A stretch of 37,474 nucleotides of DNA. It comes from Bacillota bacterium. GTDB lineage: Bacteria; Bacillota; Clostridia; Lachnospirales; Lachnospiraceae. The translations under genes and the position numbers were made by a program. The stretch spans positions 1 through 37,474 of the forward strand of contig JAEWSD010000169.1 of assembly GCA_023398615.1 (NCBI GenBank), read 5' to 3'. Shown here piece after piece: positions 31,535-37,474 of the stretch (position 1 is the stretch's first letter; every line of letters starts with the position of its first letter). The notes under the pieces are model-generated. The model saw nothing but the letters and a program-made list of their open reading frames with translations. It did not search any database and had not been told where the DNA came from.

Positions 31535-32755
31535 TTAACCGTAATTTTCCGAAGCCTTATCGGCCGTCTCACTGCTTTTATTCCAAAATACCGCAAATAA
31601 CAGGGTACTTATTGCCATCACCGCACCTGAGAAATAAAAGAACTGTTCAAAATTCTGCCCGCTTCCGGGCAGAAGACTTAAGGTTATGCTTCCGAATATC
31701 ATTCCGATACTGTTTGCCGTACTCAAAAATCCCATAGTACTCCCCATACCGAGTCTGCGTCCCGCAACGATGGATAAGGATGATACCGCAGTCTGGAAAG
31801 AAGCGGCGCCCAGCGCGGTAAGCATCATGCAAAAGCATATTGAAACAATACCGCCCGACAGCGGGAATACAGCCAATGCTGCTGCCGTTCCGAAGCCGGT
31901 CAGCAAGATAAGAGCGAATTTATTATGCCTGTCGATAAGCTTCCCGGCAGGCACCTGGATTCCTCCGGATACGATATAATATACCGCAATAATAAAACCG
32001 GTATATTCTAATTCCATTCCCGCCGCTTTCAGATACGGTATCATAAAAAATCCAACCAGACTTGAAACAACCGACAGTGAAATATTTGCAAAGCCCAGTG
32101 CCAAAAGGTTCCTGTTACCAAGCTTAACTGTTGTCCTTTTCCGGCCGCCGCCGGCTGCCGGAACCGCTTCGGCAGTCTTCTCCCCCTTACTCTCAACAGC
32201 ATATTGAATGGATACCAGAGCCATGAGAGCCAGCGCAAAAAGAACGGCAAAGGCAGACTTGTAACCGAAATGACCGGCAATCACGGTAGAAATCACCGGT
32301 CCGGTTCCGCTTGCCAGTATCACAATCAGATTATAAAGGCTCATGTACCTGCCTTCCTCCCCCTGGGGACTTATCTCCCCAACATAGGCCATACCCATCG
32401 GAAGCATCATTGCCGAAGCCACCCCATGAAAGAGACGCGCCGCAATCAATGAGCCCATATTGAAGGCCAGATAGTAGGCAACGGCAATGAACGGATATAG
32501 GATCAGGCTGTATTTCAGCATTTTTAAGGCACCCTTTTTGTCGGAAAGCCTTCCGATAGGAGTACCGAAAACCAGCCGGATTATATACATGCTGCATGAC
32601 AGTATTCCGATTTCAAACCAGGTAGCCCCCATACTTTGGGCAAACGGAGTAAGGATCGTGCCGGACACATAGGTGCCTAATACAAGAAGAAAGGTGGCTG
32701 TCAGAACAAAAATAAAAGATTTCGACAGATGTATTCTCTTACTATTATATATCAT
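31535..32755 (-). CDS. MFS transporter, drug-efflux type
   Basis: A 406-residue protein with about twelve hydrophobic segments and an MFS fold. Motif A GRLSDKKGALK lies between segments 2 and 3, and RLFHGVASAMMLPMGMAYVGE resembles the drug:proton antiporter motif. Segments 6 and 7 are joined by a basic loop (about 195-212). Its start overlaps the stop of the MerR-methyltransferase gene by four bases, so the two are translationally coupled. Export of the effector sensed by the MerR domain is the natural guess. Confidence 0.87.
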   Translation of the reverse strand: MIYNSKRIHLSKSFIFVLTATFLLVLGTYVSGTILTPFAQSMGATWFEIGILSCSMYIIRLVFGTPIGRLSDKKGALKMLKYSLILYPFIAVAYYLAFNMGSLIAARLFHGVASAMMLPMGMAYVGEISPQGEEGRYMSLYNLIVILASGTGPVISTVIAGHFGYKSAFAVLFALALMALVSIQYAVESKGEKTAEAVPAAGGGRKRTTVKLGNRNLLALGFANISLSVVSSLVGFFMIPYLKAAGMELEYTGFIIAVYYIVSGGIQVPAGKLIDRHNKFALILLTGFGTAAALAVFPLSGGIVSICFCMMLTALGAASFQTAVSSLSIVAGRRLGMGSTMGFLSTANSIGMIFGSITLSLLPGSGQNFEQFFYFSGAVMAISTLLFAVFWNKSSETADKASENYG

Positions 32756-33822
32756 CCCAACACACCGCTTACTGCTGTAAAGGTATTCCCGAAATAGGTG
32801 TCCTTTACCGTAAACCCATATCCTCGTATCAGCTCAGCCAGCTCATCCCGGTCAAAATATTTCTTATATATCTTGTATGTACTCCCATCATTTAATCTGC
32901 GAACCTCTATGTCTTCCTTATTCTGTTTCTCCGCCCTCTTCCTTGTCCATGTACTGTCTATAATCAGGATTTCCGAACCCCTTTTCAGTATCCTTCCCAG
33001 CTTTTCAAAGAGGGCTTTCTCCTGTGCCTTTGTAAAATGCCCGATCAAAAAACCTATCACAGCACAATCATATTGTTCCTTGCTTCCGCATTCATATTCC
33101 AGGATATCCGCATTCATAAATACGGATTGATTTAAAATACCGTATTGGCCGGCCTTGCTTTTACACTCTTTAAGCATCCTCATTGACTGGTCCAAAAAGG
33201 TAAACGAGGTACACTTCTTATAGTAATATTTCATCCAATATCCGCTGCCGCAGGCAATATCAATAAGTCTTCCCCTGCCGAAGCCGTTCATGAATTCTTC
33301 CAGCTCTTTCAGGTCGGACGCATAATTATCCGGAGTGAAGTCTGCCGGTCCTCCCCCTTCAAATATCTCCTCATATTCCTTTGCCCGCTGATTGTAATAT
33401 TCCATCATAGTATCCCGAACCATATTGTATTTGGCGAGCTTTACCGCATTGAATATATCCTCCCATGCCGCTTCGCCGGAGTTCCGGAGAGAATTCTCCA
33501 TAGCGTCGATGGTTTCTATGATAGCCCGTATCTGACTTTCCTTCTCCTTAAGCATCCTCCGCTGCAGCTTCAAAGATTCCTCCATATTTGAATGACTTTT
33601 CTGGATCGCCTTAATCTCTTCTACCGAAAACATCAGGAACCTCAGTGAAAGAATTCTCTGTGCTTCAAAGAAATTATCCTCCGTATAAAATCTATGACCG
33701 GCTTCATTGACAAATGCGGGCTTTAAAATACCCTGCTCATTATAATATCTTAAGGCCCTCTTCGTCATTCCGGCCACCTTGGCAAACTCCTTAGACCTGT
33801 ATACCTTGCCTTTATCCGGCAT
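32752..33822 (-). CDS. MerR regulator fused to a SAM-dependent methyltransferase
   Basis: A 356-residue two-domain protein. Residues 1-75 are a MerR winged helix (FAKVAGMTKRALRYYNEQGI, then EAGHRFYTEDN). Residues 80-115 are the expected dimerising coiled coil. Residues about 180-350 are a class I methyltransferase with motif I LIDIACGSGYW, then TFLDQSMRMLKECK and YDCAVIGFLIGHF. The effector-binding domain of usual MerR proteins is thus replaced by an enzyme. GGGGAGG precedes the ATG. A promoter with a 19-base spacer, the MerR hallmark, lies upstream (33853-33883). The MFS gene overlaps its end. Confidence 0.85.
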   Translation of the reverse strand: MPDKGKVYRSKEFAKVAGMTKRALRYYNEQGILKPAFVNEAGHRFYTEDNFFEAQRILSLRFLMFSVEEIKAIQKSHSNMEESLKLQRRMLKEKESQIRAIIETIDAMENSLRNSGEAAWEDIFNAVKLAKYNMVRDTMMEYYNQRAKEYEEIFEGGGPADFTPDNYASDLKELEEFMNGFGRGRLIDIACGSGYWMKYYYKKCTSFTFLDQSMRMLKECKSKAGQYGILNQSVFMNADILEYECGSKEQYDCAVIGFLIGHFTKAQEKALFEKLGRILKRGSEILIIDSTWTRKRAEKQNKEDIEVRRLNDGSTYKIYKKYFDRDELAELIRGYGFTVKDTYFGNTFTAVSGVLG

Positions 33823-33852
33823 AACGTACCTCCCCTCATTTGTGATAACGTC

Positions 33853-33883
33853 ATTATAAACTGTGCCGTCACGTCATATGCAA
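33853..33883 (-). promoter_or_regulatory. MerR-type promoter with 19-base spacer
   Basis: On the minus strand: TTGCAT (33883-33878), a 19-base spacer and a perfect TATAAT (33858-33853), 31 bases before the MerR-methyltransferase start. The overlong spacer is characteristic of promoters that MerR proteins activate by twisting DNA. The dyad in the spacer (GTG-ACGG-CAC) is weak; ATGACGT is repeated on both sides. Confidence 0.55.
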
Positions 33884-33912
33884 GAGTTTTTTTAAATGCT
33901 CCTTAAAAATCT

Positions 33913-34977
33913 TTAAACTTTTGCCCCCAGTAATGCTTCTATGCCGTAATATAAAGCCTTTTGGGCTACCACATCCTGTCCCGCTTCTTCCCTGATCCGT
34001 TTTATATAAAGCCCGATAATATTATCCTGATTCTCCTGGTACAAGGCTTCAAAGTCATAATCCGGCACCGTTTCATCCGAAACTTCGATTACATTTCCCA
34101 AATGCATAATATCTTCTTTGCGGAAAACCATATCCGTATCCCGAAATCCGATCAAAGTAAAGGCATAGATATTCTCTGTTCCGTTTTCTTTTATTTTTGC
34201 CGCCGCGAGATCGCGCAATGCTCCGTTGGTAATGTCTGCATTTACGGGAAGCTCCAACTTGAAGTATTGTCTTACGGAATTTGGGCGGAACTCAAGCTTA
34301 ATTGACGAATTCTCCCCTTCCTTAGCAATATCCCCTATCATATAACCTCTTGCTCCGGTCTCATTCTTGTCAAGAGGCTCCAGAGAACCTGCATATGCCA
34401 TTCTATCGCCGAACAGCTCCGGTTTATGGATATGACCCAGGGCAATATAATCAAAGCCGCTCTCCTGCAGCATTTTTTTATCTATCGGAATATTCTTTTC
34501 ATCCCCGCCATGTGCCAGCAGAATATTAATCCTCTCCTCACAGCCCGGATGAAGCTTATTATATCTTGCTTCCGTAATGTCCCTCGAATGATAGCTGAAT
34601 CCATAGACTTCCGTATTCAGATGTTCCAGATAGATACTGTCCATAGACTCCTCCTTCAGCATATGTACATTATCTGCCCACGGAAAACCGATATAATTTG
34701 ATCTTGCGCCGATATAATCATGGTTCCCGGCTATCAAAACAACCTGTGCAGCCGTAAGCTTCCCAAAGCAATAATTCACCTCTTTCAGCTCACGAACCAA
34801 AGGCTGCCTGTGGAATAAATCTCCGGCTATCAGCAGTAAATCAATCTGCTGCTCATTGCACAGGTCAATAATCCTGTTAAAGCTGTCTGTTATCTCTTTT
34901 TCTCTCTGTGCCCCCCACGGATATCCCGCATCCGGCTTCGCTCCTATATGTATGTCTGCAATATGTATGAATTTCAT
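33913..34977 (-). CDS. SbcD/YhaO-like metallophosphoesterase
   Basis: A 354-residue calcineurin-like phosphoesterase of the SbcD/Mre11 group, expected to have metal-dependent nuclease activity. Motifs in order are IADIHIGAKPD (5-15), LLIAGDLFHRQPL, LIAGNHDY, LLAHGGD and ALGHIHKPEL. The C-terminal region is the capping or partner-binding part. The start at 34977 was chosen by the family N-terminus (MKFIHIADIHIG); the frame runs up to 35079 and the ribosome binding site evidence is poor, so the start is uncertain. Its natural partner is the YhaN-like ATPase at 28713-30872, which it normally adjoins; here three genes lie between. Confidence 0.85.
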   Translation of the reverse strand: MKFIHIADIHIGAKPDAGYPWGAQREKEITDSFNRIIDLCNEQQIDLLLIAGDLFHRQPLVRELKEVNYCFGKLTAAQVVLIAGNHDYIGARSNYIGFPWADNVHMLKEESMDSIYLEHLNTEVYGFSYHSRDITEARYNKLHPGCEERINILLAHGGDEKNIPIDKKMLQESGFDYIALGHIHKPELFGDRMAYAGSLEPLDKNETGARGYMIGDIAKEGENSSIKLEFRPNSVRQYFKLELPVNADITNGALRDLAAAKIKENGTENIYAFTLIGFRDTDMVFRKEDIMHLGNVIEVSDETVPDYDFEALYQENQDNIIGLYIKRIREEAGQDVVAQKALYYGIEALLGAKV

Positions 34978-35120
34978 TCCTGCGCCCATTCCCTTTCTCT
35001 CCCTGTATTTTCTTTCAGCCTTCCGCTTTCTCTCGTCACACCGGATTATCTTATATGTATTAATTGTAACATTTATCATTCCTGCTTACAATTATAGTTT
35101 ATTCTCCTTTTAAAAATAAC

Positions 35121-35136
35121 AGTATTAACTAATACT
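35121..35136. promoter_or_regulatory. Palindrome in the divergent yhaO/zinc-ribbon gap
   Basis: AGTATTA (35121-35127) and TAATACT (35130-35136) are perfect inverted 7-mers around two bases. It sits between divergent genes where an operator would be expected. No regulator can be assigned. Confidence 0.4.
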
Positions 35137-35230
35137 ATTCCCATAATGTTACACTGCAATTTTCCCGTAAAAAATGTTATAGTTATTATTGTTGAAACTA
35201 AATGATCGCTCCTATGAAAGGATGAAGCAG

Positions 35231-36067
35231 ATGCAGGGGACAAAGAAATGCAAGTACTGTAAAACCGAAATTGATAAATCTGCAAAGATATGCCCGAATT
35301 GCAATAAAAAACAAGGCGGGAAGCTTAAATTTATCATACTCGCTGTTATTTTAATCGGTATTTTTTCCGCTGCCGTTAACGGCGGCAATGATACTTCGGA
35401 TAAAACAGACCCGTCTTCCGGTAAGAAAGACACTACCATAACGAACGACGAGAATTCAAATACTGTAAAGGAAGACGATGCTGCAGGCAGCACGGAGGAA
35501 AGCAAAGAGCAGGAAGCCGCCGCAGAACCGTTTGAAACCACCCTGAGTGCGGGCCACTATACCGCCGGAATCGATTTCCCGAGCGGTAACTATGATATAA
35601 CCGCAGTCGACGGCAGCGGCAATGTAAGCTCCTCCAACATGTTTTCCGGTGGACTGAACGAGGTTATGGCTACAAAGGAAGATGATATGTATATCAAAGA
35701 GTTTAAGAATGCGGACCTGAAAAAAGACACGGTCCTTAGTATAGGAGGAAATCTTTCCGTTAAGATTTCTTCGAAGGAAGCCGATACGGCAGGCCTGACA
35801 TCCCGTTCCAATGAGTTAACGAAAGAAGTTGAGCTCTCAAGCGGCAACTACGTTACAGGCGCCGATTTCCCTGCAGGTATCTATGATGTAATTCTGGTTA
35901 AGGGCAGCGGCAACGTTTCCTCTTCCAATATGTATGACGGCGGCCTGAACGAAATCATGGGTTCCGGCGACGATATGTATATTAAAGAGTTTAAGCATGC
36001 AAGCTTTTCCGACGGTGACACGCTGGAACTGTCCGGAGTAACTGTGAAGCTGGTACCAAGTAAATAA
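35231..36067 (+). CDS. Zinc-ribbon membrane protein with duplicated C-terminal domain
   Basis: A 278-residue protein. An N-terminal zinc ribbon (CKYC...CPNC, residues 7-25) is followed by a membrane segment (about 33-49) and a Ser/Thr/Asp/Glu-rich linker to about 100. Two copies of a beta-rich domain then follow (about 105-182 and 202-278). Both contain GSGNVSSSNM and DDMYIKEFK. The ribbon would be cytoplasmic and the repeats outside. The function is unknown; similar repeats occur in uncharacterised Firmicutes surface proteins. The ATG at 35231 has AAAGG nine bases upstream; upstream ATGs were rejected. Confidence 0.75.
   Translation: MQGTKKCKYCKTEIDKSAKICPNCNKKQGGKLKFIILAVILIGIFSAAVNGGNDTSDKTDPSSGKKDTTITNDENSNTVKEDDAAGSTEESKEQEAAAEPFETTLSAGHYTAGIDFPSGNYDITAVDGSGNVSSSNMFSGGLNEVMATKEDDMYIKEFKNADLKKDTVLSIGGNLSVKISSKEADTAGLTSRSNELTKEVELSSGNYVTGADFPAGIYDVILVKGSGNVSSSNMYDGGLNEIMGSGDDMYIKEFKHASFSDGDTLELSGVTVKLVPSK
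35543..36064 (+). repeat. Tandem in-frame domain duplication
   Basis: The stretches beginning at 35543 and 35834 encode two homologous units about 97 codons apart. The 10-residue GSGNVSSSNM and the 9-residue DDMYIKEFK are identical in both, while codons have diverged, so the duplication is old. Confidence 0.75.
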
Positions 36068-36116
36068 TTTAACATTTAGATTCTTTCATATTTTGTATAA
36101 GAGGCATTGAACTATG

Positions 36117-36193
36117 GGCAGAGCCGTTGCAAATTTAGTTATAAACTTGTTCTTATAAGGTTTATCATTAATTTTGCAGCGCTCTGTCTTTTT
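36117..36193. terminator. Long hairpin terminator between convergent genes
   Basis: GGCAGAGC (36117-36124) pairs with GCTCTGTC (36181-36188), and TTGCAAA pairs with TTTGCAG further in. On the plus strand the stem runs into TTTTTCTG. It lies between the zinc-ribbon gene and the AEC transporter gene. Confidence 0.6.
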
Positions 36194-36196
36194 CTG

Positions 36197-37135
36197 TTAC
36201 AGGAAACCGAATGCCCTCGTGACATAGATCCAGCCGGTTACGGTGAATGCCGATAATAAGGTGGTGGCTACTATGACACTGGAGGTAAGTACCTCATCAT
36301 TGTTCATATCCTTTGCCATGATATAGCAGCTGACAGTCGTCGGCGCCGCAAGCATGATGATCAGACAAAGGAGCTTCTCTCCGCGAAATCCGAAATATAT
36401 TGCTGCCGGCAGGAATAATGCCGTTTGAAGTATTAATTTTATAAAGCTTGAAATCATGGTTGGTTTAATCTTTGTCAATGCTTTCTTTCCTTCGAAACCG
36501 GCACCGATCACAATCAGTGCTAAAGGAGTAGCAATTGCCGCAAGATTGCCGATTGTTTTATCCAGCATTGCGGGAAGTCTCAAACGAATCAGTGAGGCTG
36601 CCGCCCCTAACACAATACCGATAATAATCGGGTTCCTGATGATATTTATAAAAGCATTCCTTATATTTTTACTGTCTCCGTCCGAAGCTTCAAAGGTAAG
36701 TACTATCACCGAATATATGTTATATAAGGGTACCGAGCTTACTATCATCAAAGGTGCCATCACGGAATTGCCGTATACATTCTGTATCAGTGCGACTCCC
36801 AGTATCGCCGCACTTCCGCGGAAGGATGCCTGTACAAACGCACCTGTCATGGATTTATCCTTCATGACCTTTTTCGTAATTCCCCAGATTGACCAGAAGC
36901 ATATCGAGGTAACAATAGCGCAAAAAGCGACAAATTTAATATCTAAAGCCTCTCTGATGTCCGTTGAAGAGATATCATGATACAGCAGGGCGGGAAGGGT
37001 AACGTTAAAGTTGAACTTATTCGCAGCCGCAATGAAATTGCCTTTGAACATCCCCTTTTTATTCAGTAAATAACCGATTACAATGGTAAGGAAAACCGGT
37101 ACGGTTGCATTTAAACTATATATTATGTTTTCCAT
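36197..37135 (-). CDS. AEC-family transporter (auxin efflux carrier-like)
   Basis: A 312-residue membrane protein with about ten hydrophobic segments in two five-helix halves. The N-terminal FLTIVIGYLLNKKGMFKG, the FNFNVTLPALLYHDIS segment and the C-terminal APTTVSCYIMAKDMNND are typical of AEC transporters. Bacterial members carry malate, malonate, citrate or similar organic acids. Specificity is not evident here. AGGAG precedes the ATG. It appears monocistronic. Confidence 0.9.
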   Translation of the reverse strand: MENIIYSLNATVPVFLTIVIGYLLNKKGMFKGNFIAAANKFNFNVTLPALLYHDISSTDIREALDIKFVAFCAIVTSICFWSIWGITKKVMKDKSMTGAFVQASFRGSAAILGVALIQNVYGNSVMAPLMIVSSVPLYNIYSVIVLTFEASDGDSKNIRNAFINIIRNPIIIGIVLGAAASLIRLRLPAMLDKTIGNLAAIATPLALIVIGAGFEGKKALTKIKPTMISSFIKLILQTALFLPAAIYFGFRGEKLLCLIIMLAAPTTVSCYIMAKDMNNDEVLTSSVIVATTLLSAFTVTGWIYVTRAFGFL

Positions 37136-37262
37136 TCTGACTCCTGACTGGTTTTATCCGTATATTTCTGTTATAACGGCTGCCATAATCCCGTGCCGTC
37201 TATTATAGCACAAAGGATATGGATTGTCATTTTTTTCTCCGTTTCTGCACTGCTTACACATA

Positions 37263-37291
37263 TTGACATTACATACCGGTTCCATTATACT
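37263..37291 (+). promoter_or_regulatory. Promoter of the right-edge gene
   Basis: Perfect TTGACA (37263-37268), a 17-base spacer and TATACT (37286-37291, five of six) lie 52 bases upstream of the start at 37344. Confidence 0.7.
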
Positions 37292-37343
37292 GAATTCCGA
37301 TAAATACCAAAGATATGGTGTCTTTTTGCCAGAGAGGAGTCAC

Positions 37344-37474
37344 ATGAAAGAAAATATCCTGCTTTTTAGCTTTATACTGAATTTATCGCTGCTTTTTATC
37401 CATGAGATGGAGGCGGTCAGATACCGGGAATGGAAGATGTTCATAATCCTGAAAGAAATGAATGACTCTAATGC
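37344..37474 (+). CDS. Partial CDS, small membrane protein (N-terminal 43 residues)
   Basis: An ATG at 37344 preceded by GAGAGGAG opens a frame that runs off the window. The peptide has a hydrophobic N-terminal segment (ILLFSFILNLSLLFI) followed by HEMEAVRYREWKMF. That segment resembles small membrane proteins with an HE(M/L)xAxRxxEWxMF motif (DUF6713-like), from memory. A near-consensus promoter lies upstream. Confidence 0.6.
   Translation, partial: MKENILLFSFILNLSLLFIHEMEAVRYREWKMFIILKEMNDSN

Overview
The window looks like a chromosomal segment of a low-to-moderate GC, Gram-positive anaerobe of the Clostridia, most likely a Lachnospiraceae-type genome. The evidence is the paired glgC/glgD glycogen genes, spoVG, a DnaD plus DnaI/DnaC-type loader pair, a long PRPP synthetase, a GH94 phosphorylase and strong AGGAGG-type ribosome binding sites. 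No rRNA, tRNA, CRISPR array, insertion sequence or phage gene was seen.

Left part (1-12961), visibly more AT-rich. A partial gene and a membrane-anchored transglutaminase-like protein come first. Next is a compact metabolic island: a GntR/FCD regulator, an RpiR-type SIS-domain regulator, a stand-alone nucleotidyltransferase-fold protein, a Glu/Leu/Phe/Val dehydrogenase, an enolase paralogue with altered active-site loops, a MOFRL-type glycerate 2-kinase, and divergently an ornithine-cyclodeaminase-family dehydrogenase, an AGCS sodium:amino acid symporter and a LarA-type nickel-pincer racemase. The parts fit import of an amino acid, change to a 2-keto or 2-hydroxy acid, stereochemical correction, 2-phosphorylation and an enolase-like elimination towards a PEP-like product. 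That route is inference. A 9-mer, TATGCAATA, sits at three promoters of this island and may be the GntR operator.

Middle part (13096-25730), housekeeping. An Lrp/AsnC regulator with a LysE exporter converges on a GH94 phosphorylase-cupin unit. Upstream of that unit are spoVG and an overlapping glgC-glgD pair. murC follows on the plus strand, then a 315-base gap with two clusters of abutting DnaA boxes, then dnaD, a dnaI/dnaC-type helicase loader gene and prs with its own promoter. The DnaA-box array directly upstream of two primosome genes is the most striking non-coding feature.

Right part (25731-37474). A GNAT acetyltransferase, a class A penicillin-binding protein and a YhaN/SbcC-like ATPase lie on the minus strand. 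The YhaO/SbcD-like phosphoesterase expected next to the ATPase is separated from it by a self-contained cassette: a MerR-type promoter, a MerR-methyltransferase fusion, an MFS transporter, a PAT-like acetyltransferase and a terminator. The window ends with a zinc-ribbon membrane protein carrying a duplicated C-terminal domain, an AEC-family transporter, and the first 43 codons of a small membrane protein behind a near-consensus promoter.

Starts were chosen by ribosome binding site and family N-terminus. All assignments come from reading motifs, with no database search.
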